A DNA stretch of 52,643 nt from Sphingomonas bacterium (lineage in GTDB: Bacteria > Pseudomonadota > Alphaproteobacteria > Sphingomonadales > Sphingomonadaceae), in contig NZ_JAQGLJ010000088.1 of assembly GCF_028292945.1 (NCBI RefSeq), positions 1-52,643 on the forward strand, given 5' to 3'. The position numbers were made by a program, and so were the translations under genes. The first letter of the stretch is position 1, and every line of letters starts with the position of its first letter. This document shows positions 9,247-17,496 of this stretch, one piece after another. Below the pieces are notes generated by a model that was not told the origin of the DNA, ran no database searches, and was given only the letters and a program-made list of their open reading frames with translations.

Positions 9247-11106
9247 ATGACGTTCAAAGGCTGGATGGCTTTCGCGTTTGCCCTAGCGACGCCGGTCGCG
9301 GTGGGGGCCCAGGCTCCGCCGATCGCGCTGACCTGGGAAAGTGCGTTCAAGAACAACATGGGCGCGCGGGGAGCCGCGCTCTCGCCCGATGGCAGGTTCG
9401 CCGCGGTCTCGGCGAACACCACCGACAAGAGTGGCATCTTTCTGGTGCCGGTCGCCGGCGGAACGCCGCAGTTCTGGGTCTCGGGGACCGGCGCAGAGTG
9501 GCTACCCGACGGCAAGGGCATCGTGTTCGTCGAAGACAATGACGTATGGACCGTGGCGGTGGGGTCAACGACTCCGCGGCGGATCACCAACGACAAGAAC
9601 GACGAGCGGGCGCTGCAGGCGTCGCCGGACGGGCGCACGATCGCCTTCTACAGCGGCCGATCGGGCAATCAGGATATCTGGCTCGTTCCTACCGACGGCT
9701 CGGCGCCGGCGCGGCAGGTGACCAAAAAGTCGATGGCTCTCGACGATTTTCGTTACGCGCCGTCATGGTCGCCCGACGGTCGGAGGATCGCCTATTACTC
9801 GAACAAGGCCAATTACTGGCACGACGATGTATGGCTGGTCGACGTGGCGTCAGGTCGCGAGGCCCAGCTGTCCAGGTCGCTGATGGCGATGTCGACGCCC
9901 CGCTGGTCGCCCGACGGCAAGACGATCGCCCTGATGGGGAACGTCAAGACCGACTTCTGGTACGAAGATCTTTCCGAAATCTTCCTGATCGACGTGGAGA
10001 CGAAGGCCGAGAGCAAAGTGCCGATGCAGGTGTTCGCCACCGACCTGCTCAACAATCACACCGTCTCCTGGTCGAAAGATGGCAAGGAGTTGTTCTTCCC
10101 CTATCACGAGCGCGCCAATGTCGAATTGTGGCGGGTTCCGGTCAAGGGTGGTGTCGCGACGCGAATGACCAACATGGGGGGCACGTTCCGCTCCTATGAC
10201 GCCGCCGCGAACAGCAGCGGGTTCGTTTTCGTGCGCTCCACCCCGACGCGCGGATCGGAGATCGACTATTTCCCAATCGGTGGCGGGGCTCCGCGTCAGA
10301 TCACGAATTTTGCGTCGAAGTGGCAGGGCCTCGTCGAGCCCGAGGAGATCAGCTTCCGCAGCTGGGACGGCCTGTACATCCAAGGTTTTGTCTTTCGCCC
10401 GCCGGGGTTCGACCCAGCCAAGAAGTATCCGGCGCTCGTTCAGGTCCACGGCGGCGGCACGAACTCCTTCTATGCCGGCCTCTCCCTGCAGGAACAAAAG
10501 CTTGCACAGGAGGGCTATGTCGTCCTTGCAATCAACTATCGCGGCGGGTCCGGGTTCGGCAGGGTGTTCCAGGATCTCGCGATCAACGACTGGGCCAACG
10601 GCCAGGCGCTCGATGCGGCGAAGGCAGCCGACTTCATCCGCGCTCAGCCATGGTCCACCGGCAAAGTCGGTATCTATGGTTATAGCTATGGGGGCATCAC
10701 CTCGATGGCGGCGATCACCCGGTCGCCCGACACCTTCGATGCGGCCGTGCCGATGGCCGGAATCTATGACTTCGCCGACGCGTATGAGAATGCCGACCGT
10801 CTCGGTAAGGTCTTTCTTGCTTCGGGACACGGCGGGTCGCCGAAGGATCGGCCCAGTATCTATGCGATCAGCAACTCGCTTTCGCGGGTCAGCCAGATCA
10901 AAACCCCGGTCCTGATCATGCACGGCGAGGCCGACGTCCGGGCACCTTTCCGGCAATATCAGATGGCGGTCGAGATCCTGAAGCGTGAGGGCAAGGTGTT
11001 CGAGAGCAAGAGCTATCCGAACGAACCGCATGGGTTCCGCAACCCCGACAATCAGGTCGACATGTACACTCGCCTGTCGGCCTGGTTCGCCAAGTATCTG
11101 AAATAG
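9247..11106 (+). CDS. S9-family prolyl oligopeptidase-like peptidase
   Basis: An exported serine peptidase of 619 residues: a signal peptide (to about VGAQA), an N-terminal beta-propeller of TolB/PD40-like blades (repeated LSPDGR, SPDGRTIAF, WSPDGK) and a C-terminal alpha/beta-hydrolase. The triad is visible as Ser480 in GYSYGG, Asp563 in GEADVRAP and His595 in NEPHGF. S9 enzymes cleave short peptides, often at Pro or Ala; this layout resembles dipeptidyl/acylaminoacyl peptidases. GGAGGAGA precedes the ATG. It follows the TonB receptor, so it probably acts on the imported ligand in the periplasm. Confidence 0.92.
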   Translation: MTFKGWMAFAFALATPVAVGAQAPPIALTWESAFKNNMGARGAALSPDGRFAAVSANTTDKSGIFLVPVAGGTPQFWVSGTGAEWLPDGKGIVFVEDNDVWTVAVGSTTPRRITNDKNDERALQASPDGRTIAFYSGRSGNQDIWLVPTDGSAPARQVTKKSMALDDFRYAPSWSPDGRRIAYYSNKANYWHDDVWLVDVASGREAQLSRSLMAMSTPRWSPDGKTIALMGNVKTDFWYEDLSEIFLIDVETKAESKVPMQVFATDLLNNHTVSWSKDGKELFFPYHERANVELWRVPVKGGVATRMTNMGGTFRSYDAAANSSGFVFVRSTPTRGSEIDYFPIGGGAPRQITNFASKWQGLVEPEEISFRSWDGLYIQGFVFRPPGFDPAKKYPALVQVHGGGTNSFYAGLSLQEQKLAQEGYVVLAINYRGGSGFGRVFQDLAINDWANGQALDAAKAADFIRAQPWSTGKVGIYGYSYGGITSMAAITRSPDTFDAAVPMAGIYDFADAYENADRLGKVFLASGHGGSPKDRPSIYAISNSLSRVSQIKTPVLIMHGEADVRAPFRQYQMAVEILKREGKVFESKSYPNEPHGFRNPDNQVDMYTRLSAWFAKYLK

Positions 11107-11153
11107 GCCGGCAGCTAGGCGCAATCTGGTCCGTCCCCGAGGGATTGTCGAAC

Positions 11154-11858
11154 ATGCACATATGCTATGTCATCCCCGGGGACCTTTCCCTGAGCCGATA
11201 TGGCTCGGCGGAAGTCCGGCGCAGGGAGGCTGTCCTCCAGGGCTGGGCCTTCGTCGGGACGCGGGTAACCGCGACGGACGTCCAGAACGGTATCGGCTCG
11301 ATCGAATCGAGCTACGACGAACTCCGTGCGGCCCCCGCCGGGATCGAGCGTATCCGTGAGATCGAGCGCGGCGATGTCGATGCAGCGATCATGGGCTGCT
11401 TCGGCGATCCGGGCCTGGAAGCCGCGCGCGAGATGATCTCCATGCCCGTTATCGGCCCGGGTGAAGCGTCGCTACTGCTGGCCGCGCAGCTAGGGCACCG
11501 GATCGGTATCGTCGCGGTGTTCGACAGACTGGCGGCAATGCATCGGGGGCAGGCGTTTCGGGCCGGAGTGCTGGAGAAACTATGCTCCGTCCGGGGCGTC
11601 GATATCCCCGTCCTCGACCTGGCGAACGCACCCGAGGCAACGTTCGACCGCCTCGTCGAAGTCGGTCGCGCCGCGCTGGAGCGCGACGGCGCAGAGGTCC
11701 TGATCTTGGGATGCATGTCGATGGCGTTCCTCGACGTCGCCGATCGTCTCTCGGACGTGCTTGGCGTGCCGGTGGTCAATCCGGCGAAGGCCGCGCTGAA
11801 AGCAGCTGAGTCGCTGGTCTCGATGCGAATTTCGCATAGCCGGAGGGGGCGCTGTTAG
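11154..11858 (+). CDS. Hydantoin/Asp-Glu racemase family protein
   Basis: A cofactor-independent racemase-fold protein of 234 residues. The two catalytic cysteines expected for the family are at Cys82 (MGCFGDPG) and Cys187 (LGCMSM), one per pseudo-symmetric half. The pattern GPGEASLLLAAQLG and the C-terminal VVNPAKAALKAAE match the hydantoin racemase/AroM-like branch rather than MurI. The ATG at 11154 follows GAGGGA; an in-frame TTG at 11145 is less likely. It sits 47 bp behind the S9 peptidase and ends the locus. Together with the peptidases it suggests a substrate containing D-amino acid or a cyclic amide. Confidence 0.85.
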   Translation: MHICYVIPGDLSLSRYGSAEVRRREAVLQGWAFVGTRVTATDVQNGIGSIESSYDELRAAPAGIERIREIERGDVDAAIMGCFGDPGLEAAREMISMPVIGPGEASLLLAAQLGHRIGIVAVFDRLAAMHRGQAFRAGVLEKLCSVRGVDIPVLDLANAPEATFDRLVEVGRAALERDGAEVLILGCMSMAFLDVADRLSDVLGVPVVNPAKAALKAAESLVSMRISHSRRGRC

Positions 11859-11901
11859 CCCAAATGCACCGCTGTTTTCCGATCTGGTTAGGGCCCTAGC
11901 T

Positions 11902-12774
11902 TTATCTGCCGAGCTGCTCTGCGGCGACGCGTTGTAGCTGAACTGCCTGCGCGCCAGAAATGCCAAGATCTGCGGCAGCCGTTTCCTTCGAGCCCAGCGA
12001 GCGAGGGTCTTGGCCCGTGATCTTACCGAACACGACCAACGCCTCTAGGTAGTAGCCGTGAATGCTGCCGTGATAGTGGTCGTACGCCCATAAATCGACT
12101 TGTCCGAAGCTAATACCATCATAGGGGTTGGGGTCGGCAACACCCGCGACGAAAGCCCGATTCCAGGCCTCGCCGACCGGGATGACGCCGTCGATGTCCT
12201 TCGAGGCCGCATCAGCGCGGTCGCTGGCGGCGCGGAGGTCGAACGCCATCTTCGGCAGCGGTGTTCCTGTCCACGGACCGCCCGGCTTGTACACCTGATC
12301 CGCACGGCTCCACGTCGCCATCAACTCGACCCGCACGTTAGGGTTGGTGCGGGTGAAAAGAGCGGCGAGCAGTCCCGCATCCCTGATGTGGCTGGTCGCG
12401 TCGCCCGGCTGTTTGCGGTCGAGCACGCTGTGGTCCTGCAGGATCACGATATCCCACGCGCGGTCGATCCGCGCGCGCCTTTCGGCCAGGTGGAAGCCAA
12501 GCATCTGACCGCCCTGCGTCTCCAGACTGACGGCATAGTCGAGCCCGGCCTGCTCGGCGAACCGCTTGAACAGCGCCGGCACCCCGCCAAAGCCGTCGCC
12601 GTTGAGGTCCGTGACGGTCGCCGCGCCGAACCGCTTCACCGCCGAGTGCGCGCCTTGCGTGAAACTGTTGCCGACGAACAGGATCGTTCTGGCTGGCGCA
12701 CTTGACGCGGGCGCGACCTGGGCGACCGAGGGCACGGCAACGGCCAGCATCAACGCTGCAATCAAAACCTTCAT
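11902..12774 (-). CDS. Secreted SGNH/GDSL-like hydrolase
   Basis: A protein of 290 residues with a signal peptide (VAVPSVAQ) and an SGNH-type block I, ILFVGNSFTQGAHSAV, whose Ser would be the nucleophile. Block V could be YDHYHGSIHGYYL, carrying Asp and His. The family hydrolyses esters (acetyl or acyl groups, sometimes on carbohydrates). Start and stop are coupled to the TonB receptor gene: the receptor TGA and this ATG are 2 bp apart, so both are translated from one message. It probably de-esterifies the ligand of that receptor. The specific subfamily was not recognised. Confidence 0.75.
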   Translation of the reverse strand: MKVLIAALMLAVAVPSVAQVAPASSAPARTILFVGNSFTQGAHSAVKRFGAATVTDLNGDGFGGVPALFKRFAEQAGLDYAVSLETQGGQMLGFHLAERRARIDRAWDIVILQDHSVLDRKQPGDATSHIRDAGLLAALFTRTNPNVRVELMATWSRADQVYKPGGPWTGTPLPKMAFDLRAASDRADAASKDIDGVIPVGEAWNRAFVAGVADPNPYDGISFGQVDLWAYDHYHGSIHGYYLEALVVFGKITGQDPRSLGSKETAAADLGISGAQAVQLQRVAAEQLGR

Positions 12775-12776
12775 CG

Positions 12777-15700
12777 TCAGAACCTCTTGCCGATGCTGGC
12801 GTACAGATAGCGTGCATAGGGGACATAGAGCGAGCCGAGATAGCCGTCGGCGGTGATCGGCGGATCTTTGTCGAAGATGTTGCGCGCACCGATTCGAACG
12901 CGCGTGTCGTCGAGGATACCGCCCTTGAAGCGGTACTGCGCGTAGAGGTTCACCGTCGTCTGGCCTTCGATCCCATAGGGCGTGCCGTTGACGTCGAGGA
13001 AGTTCGTGTCGTCGACCCCGGCGATGTAGTTGGCGAACCCGCCGATCTGGAAGCCGGCATGGCTCCAGGTCAGCGACGAGGTTACGCGCCACTTCGGACG
13101 CCCGCGCTGCTCGACCAGGTCGGTGCCGTCGGTCAGCGGCGTGGCGGCGTTGATCTGCCCTGCGGATCGCGCTTCGAACAGCTCCTGCACCGTGGGCGGC
13201 GTCTGGCGGCTGTACTTCGTCAGATGCGCGGCGTTGATCGCCACGTCGAACTTCCCGATGTCGGTGCGGACATTGTAGAGCAGCGCAAGGTCGATCCCCT
13301 GCACCGTCTGCGGCAGCAGGTTGGTGAAACGATCCTTGATCTGCGTCACCGCGCCCGCGTTTGCGAGCCCGGTCCCGGCGAACACCGGCACGTCGTCGGC
13401 GCTCACCGCGGCGCGTACGACGTTGGGATTGCTCGATCCCGACAGGCGCAGCAGATAGTCGAGCACCAACGCGTTCTGCGGTCCGAACTGGCCGACGATG
13501 TCGGTCTGACTGATCGACCAGAAGTCCGCAGTTAGAGTCAGCTTGCCGATGTTCGCATCGCCAAAGTCAGGCGAAACAACAATGCCGAAGGTATAGTTGG
13601 TGCTCTCCTCGGGTTTCAGATCGGGGTTGCCGGCGACGAAGATCGAATAGCTCACCCCACGCCCACACGCGCCGAAATTGGCGATGCGCTTGGCGCGCAG
13701 ATCGGCCTCGCAGCGAAGGAAGTCGGTGTTCGAGCCGAGCCGCGAATATTGCACGGTGTTGGTCTGCTCGAGGTTGGGCGCGCGAAATCCGAGCGAGTAG
13801 GAACCGCGGAACCGGAAACCGTCGACCACGTCGAGCGCGGCGGCGATCTTGGGTTTCGCGACCGAGCCGAAGTCGCTGTAATGCTCGTAACGTCCAGCCA
13901 GCTGCAGGTCGAGGCGGCGGATCAGCGGAACGCCCATCTCGGGCGAGATCACCGGCACCGCCAATTCGGCGAAAGCGGAGAAGACCGTGCGCTCTCCCCG
14001 CGTGCTCGGCGTCGGGCTGACCGCGGCGACATTGGAGACCGAAACCTCGCCGGTCACCGCGTCGCGGAACTGAGTGGTTCCGTTCAGATTGCCGTCGCGG
14101 ATGTCGGCCTGCGTCTCGCGCCGCCCCTCGACGCCGAGCGCGATACCGAGGCCGCCGCCCGGCAGCGAGAACAGGTCGGGGCGTGAAATCTTGAAGTCGC
14201 CCAACGCCAGCGTGGTCTTCGATCGCCGCACGAGGTCGAAGCTGATCGCGTCGATCGCGGCCTGCGACGAGGGCGTGCAATCGCCGAGCGACGGCGACGC
14301 CGAGCAGCCGCCGCTGAACGGGTTGTACGCATCGGGAGTCGAGAGGGCGAGGCTGGTCTGCAGCTTGGTCATGTCGATCGCGTTCGACGCGTCGGTGGCC
14401 TGCGCCTCAGAGTACAGGAAGGCGGTATCGAAATCGAAGCTGCCGATATTTCCCCTGGCGCCACCCAGAAAGCGCGCCTGCCAGTTCTCGACATTAACCT
14501 CCTGATACCCGGCATCGACAAAGCGATAGGTGGTCAGCCGCACCGGCAGTCCGGCGGTGGGCACGTTGGTCAGGCCTGCGACCCGGTTCGGATTGGCGGT
14601 GCCGTTGGCGAACGTCACCGGCCCGAAGGGGTTCCAGTAGTTGGATGCGGGGACAACGATCGCATTCAGGTTTATCGTCGGAGGCTGGATGCGCCGCGTG
14701 TCCGCGCGGTAATAAGCCAGCTCCGTGTACAGCGTAATGGCGTCCGAGACATCGTAATGCCCGGTCAGGAAGCTGTTGAACCGCTCGATCCGCGGGGTGA
14801 CGCTGGTGCCGGGCCGCGTGTCGAACCGTTCGGAGCGTAGCGTCGTCGCGGTCGCGCGCGCGCCGGTGCCGATGCAGGTGTCGGCGTTGACGCCCTGCAC
14901 GCAGCCCGGATTGAGCACGGACTGGGTATGAAACGCACCCGCCGCGGTGGTCAGCGCGGTGGTGCCGCGACGGATCGTGCCGGGACCGCCGACCACCGTC
15001 AGGTTCGCCCAGGGTGCCTGCGTCGCGCGGCCATCGGCGGTCAGGTTGCCGGCGAAGCGCGTATCGTCGACGAAGAAGGACAGCAGATTATCGGTCGCGG
15101 TGTAGGGCTGGTCCTCGGCCAGTTGCGCGGTACGCCGCGTGTAGTCGAGATACACCGACACATTGCCGCGCTTGTCTGCAAAGTCGGAGCCGATCAGCCC
15201 GGTCGCCTGAAACTCGCGGCGGTGCGTGCCTTCCGCCCCGCCATAGCGAAGGTCGATCTGCGCGCCGTCATAGTCGGTCTTGGTCACCGTGTTGACCACG
15301 CCGGCGACCGCGTCCGTGCCATAGATCGCTGCCGCACCGTCCCGCAGGATCTCTAGTCGGTCGATACCCGCGACCGGCAGCGCGTTCGAATTGTAGCCCA
15401 AGACGGGGACGTTGCCGTCGCCCGCCTGGCTGGTCGGATGCTGCACCAGCCGGCGGCCGTTGAGCAGTACCAAGGTGTTGCCGACGCCCAGGTTGCGCAG
15501 GTTGATCGAGTTGACGTCGCCACGCGCCGCATTGGAGGTCTGCGGGTTGTTTGCCTCGTTGAAGGTAATGTCGCCGGCCTGCGGGATCGAGCGGATCAGC
15601 TCGTCGCCGGACAGCGCGCCGGTCGCCTCGATCTGGTTCGAATCGATGACCGACACCGGCAGCGCCGCGGTCGAGCTCGCACCACGGATCTGCGACCCGA

Positions 15701-15884
15701 CGACGACCACGTCGGCTCCGCCCGCCGACGATCCCTCCGTCTGCGCGGCGGTGTCGAGGCCCGGCACGGCCCCGGTCGTCGGCTGCGCGGCCTGCGGTGG
15801 ACGTGGCGCGTCCTGCGCGGCAGCACCTCCGGCCGCGATCAGCGCAATCATGGCGGTTCCCGCGCGCCAGCTGTTCTTCGTCAT
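12777..15884 (-). CDS. TonB-dependent outer-membrane receptor 2
   Basis: An outer-membrane receptor of 1035 residues. The ATG at 15884 follows AGGGAGA; a GTG two codons upstream is in frame. The signal peptide ends near GGAAAQDA, then a Pro/Ala/Gly-rich linker, a TonB-box-like DVVVVGSQI, the plug (NTLVLLNGRRLV, IYGTDAVAGVVNTV) and a barrel ending in RYLYASIGKRF. It resembles receptors for oligosaccharides or other large ligands. It heads a two-gene unit with the hydrolase and faces away from nothing else; dctA, 30 bp upstream on the same strand, may be co-transcribed with it. Confidence 0.94.
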   Translation of the reverse strand: MTKNSWRAGTAMIALIAAGGAAAQDAPRPPQAAQPTTGAVPGLDTAAQTEGSSAGGADVVVVGSQIRGASSTAALPVSVIDSNQIEATGALSGDELIRSIPQAGDITFNEANNPQTSNAARGDVNSINLRNLGVGNTLVLLNGRRLVQHPTSQAGDGNVPVLGYNSNALPVAGIDRLEILRDGAAAIYGTDAVAGVVNTVTKTDYDGAQIDLRYGGAEGTHRREFQATGLIGSDFADKRGNVSVYLDYTRRTAQLAEDQPYTATDNLLSFFVDDTRFAGNLTADGRATQAPWANLTVVGGPGTIRRGTTALTTAAGAFHTQSVLNPGCVQGVNADTCIGTGARATATTLRSERFDTRPGTSVTPRIERFNSFLTGHYDVSDAITLYTELAYYRADTRRIQPPTINLNAIVVPASNYWNPFGPVTFANGTANPNRVAGLTNVPTAGLPVRLTTYRFVDAGYQEVNVENWQARFLGGARGNIGSFDFDTAFLYSEAQATDASNAIDMTKLQTSLALSTPDAYNPFSGGCSASPSLGDCTPSSQAAIDAISFDLVRRSKTTLALGDFKISRPDLFSLPGGGLGIALGVEGRRETQADIRDGNLNGTTQFRDAVTGEVSVSNVAAVSPTPSTRGERTVFSAFAELAVPVISPEMGVPLIRRLDLQLAGRYEHYSDFGSVAKPKIAAALDVVDGFRFRGSYSLGFRAPNLEQTNTVQYSRLGSNTDFLRCEADLRAKRIANFGACGRGVSYSIFVAGNPDLKPEESTNYTFGIVVSPDFGDANIGKLTLTADFWSISQTDIVGQFGPQNALVLDYLLRLSGSSNPNVVRAAVSADDVPVFAGTGLANAGAVTQIKDRFTNLLPQTVQGIDLALLYNVRTDIGKFDVAINAAHLTKYSRQTPPTVQELFEARSAGQINAATPLTDGTDLVEQRGRPKWRVTSSLTWSHAGFQIGGFANYIAGVDDTNFLDVNGTPYGIEGQTTVNLYAQYRFKGGILDDTRVRIGARNIFDKDPPITADGYLGSLYVPYARYLYASIGKRF

Positions 15885-15913
15885 TCCCACTCTCCCTTTG
15901 TGTCGCCTGGCCG

Positions 15914-17287
15914 TCAGTTGACGGTTACCAGGGCCTCGTCTTCGTCGATGGTCACGAGGGCATCGTCTTCGTCGATGGTTTCGGCGTCGCTGACGCGTCG
16001 GTCGTTAAGCGTCTCGGTGAGGCGCGCGCGGTCGAGCTTGCCCTCCCAGCGCGCGACGACGATGGCGGCGACCGCATTGCCGATGAAATTGGTGAGGCTG
16101 CGGCATTCGCTCATAAAGCGGTCGACGCCTAGGATCAGTGCCATGCCCGCGACCGGCACGGACGGCACGATCGACAGCGTCGCGGCGAGCGTGATGAAGC
16201 CCGCACCCGTGACCCCTGCCGCGCCTTTGGACGACAGCATTGCCACGCCCAGCAGCGCCGCTTGCTCGCCCCAGCTCAGCTCGATCCCGGTCGCCTGCGC
16301 AATGAACAGCGCGGCAAGCGTCATGTAGATGTTGGTGCCGTCGAGGTTGAACGAATAGCCGGTCGGCACCACCAGCCCGACCACGCCCTTGTCGCAGCCG
16401 GCACGCTCCAGCTTGCCGATCAGGCTCGGCAGCGCGGCTTCGGACGACGACGTGCCCAGCACCAGCAGCAATTCGGCTTTAAGATACGCGATCAGCTTGA
16501 AGATCGAGAAGCCGTGAGCCCATGCCACGGCGCCGAGCACTACGACGACGAACAACAGCGAGGTGAAGTAGAAGGTCGCCACCAAAGCGCCGAGATTGAC
16601 GAGACTGCCCGCACCATATTTGCCAATGGTGAACGCCATCGCGCCGAACGCGCCAATCGGTGCCACCTTCATCAAGATGCCGACCAGTCGGAATACAACC
16701 AGCGTCAGGCGCTCGAGCATGGCGAGCACCGGCTCGGCGGGCTTGCCGACCAGACTCAACGACACACCGAACAGGATCCCGACAAACAGCGTCTGCAGGA
16801 TCGACCCGTCGGTCAGCGACGACACCATAGTCGTCGGGATGATCGCCAGCAGGAACGCGGTGATCGTCGAATCCTGCGCCTTGGCGGTATAGTCGTTGAT
16901 CGCGCCGGCATCGAGCGTCGCCGGGTCGATGTTCATGCCCGCGCCCGGCTGCACGACATTGGCGACGACGAGACCGACCACCAGCGCCAGCGTTGAGAAG
17001 AACAGGAAATAGGCCATCGCCTTGGCGGCCACGCGGCCCACCGCCGCCAGCTCGCGCATGCCCGCGATGCCGGTGACGACGGTCAGGAAGATCACCGGGG
17101 CGATAATCATCTTGACCAGCTTGATGAAGCCATCGCCGAGCGGCTTCAGCGCCTCGCCGGTCGTCGGCCAGAAATGCCCGAGCAGCACTCCGGCGGCGAT
17201 CGCGACAAGCACCTGGACGTAGAGGTGACGGTAGAAAGGTACGGCGGCTAACGTTTGAACGTCGGGTACGCGCGGTCGGACCGCCAT
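15914..17287 (-). CDS. dctA: C4-dicarboxylate/proton symporter DctA
   Basis: An inner-membrane DAACS-family carrier of 457 residues importing succinate, fumarate or malate. Family hallmarks are visible: [20 protein letters not shown], the serine-rich hairpin [13 protein letters not shown], the substrate/Na-proton motif [16 protein letters not shown] and [14 protein letters not shown]. The ATG at 17287 follows AGGGAGAGG. The extreme C-terminus carries two near-identical acidic nonapeptides ([18 protein letters not shown]) not expected in DctA. It diverges from the kinase/regulator pair, the classical dct arrangement, and is probably controlled by it. Confidence 0.95.
   Translation of the reverse strand: MAVRPRVPDVQTLAAVPFYRHLYVQVLVAIAAGVLLGHFWPTTGEALKPLGDGFIKLVKMIIAPVIFLTVVTGIAGMRELAAVGRVAAKAMAYFLFFSTLALVVGLVVANVVQPGAGMNIDPATLDAGAINDYTAKAQDSTITAFLLAIIPTTMVSSLTDGSILQTLFVGILFGVSLSLVGKPAEPVLAMLERLTLVVFRLVGILMKVAPIGAFGAMAFTIGKYGAGSLVNLGALVATFYFTSLLFVVVVLGAVAWAHGFSIFKLIAYLKAELLLVLGTSSSEAALPSLIGKLERAGCDKGVVGLVVPTGYSFNLDGTNIYMTLAALFIAQATGIELSWGEQAALLGVAMLSSKGAAGVTGAGFITLAATLSIVPSVPVAGMALILGVDRFMSECRSLTNFIGNAVAAIVVARWEGKLDRARLTETLNDRRVSDAETIDEDDALVTIDEDEALVTVN
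15923..15976 (-). repeat. 27-bp tandem repeat in the dctA 3' end
   Basis: Two adjacent 27-bp units (15923-15949 and 15950-15976) differ at 3 positions and encode the duplicated acidic tail of DctA. The unit length is a multiple of three, so the frame is kept. Confidence 0.9.
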
Positions 17288-17446
17288 CAATCCATCCTCT
17301 CCCTGAGGCGCTGAGGCCTGCTCCGTGCGCGGAGTTCTGCGACGGCATTAAGGGGTCCGCAAAAATCGACCACTGAATTTGTGGATCTGATAAACTGCTG
17401 AGAACACGCCACAAAGCCCAGGGGTACTTAGAGGCTGGTATTGCGA

Positions 17447-17466
17447 GTGTGTGGAATTCCATACAC
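17447..17466. promoter_or_regulatory. Near-perfect 20-bp palindrome in dctA-dctB gap
   Basis: GTGTGTGGAATTCCATACAC is an inverted repeat centred on GAATTC with one mismatched pair. It lies in the 209-bp divergent gap, 30 bp before the dctB start and about 160 bp before dctA. Such a site would suit a DctD dimer (upstream activating sequence). Assignment is inference. Confidence 0.45.
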
Positions 17467-17496
17467 AAACGCCGAGATCTGTGCGAGACTTCGGAC

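Noticed and set aside
11888..11897. 10-bp palindrome TAGGGCCCTA at the racemase/hydrolase convergent junction
   Set aside because: Too short, no loop and no T-run, so not called a terminator.
12702..13535. Plus-strand open frame of 277 codons
   Set aside because: Antisense to the second TonB receptor, with Arg/Gly-rich random composition.
16262..16996. Plus-strand open frame within dctA
   Set aside because: Rich in Gln/Arg/His, a mirror-frame artefact of the membrane protein gene.
17359..17372. Sigma-54-like promoter (TGG...TTGC pattern) upstream of dctA on the minus strand
   Set aside because: The GG and GC elements are 9 bp apart instead of the required 10, and the only NtrC-type regulator here lacks GAFTGA.
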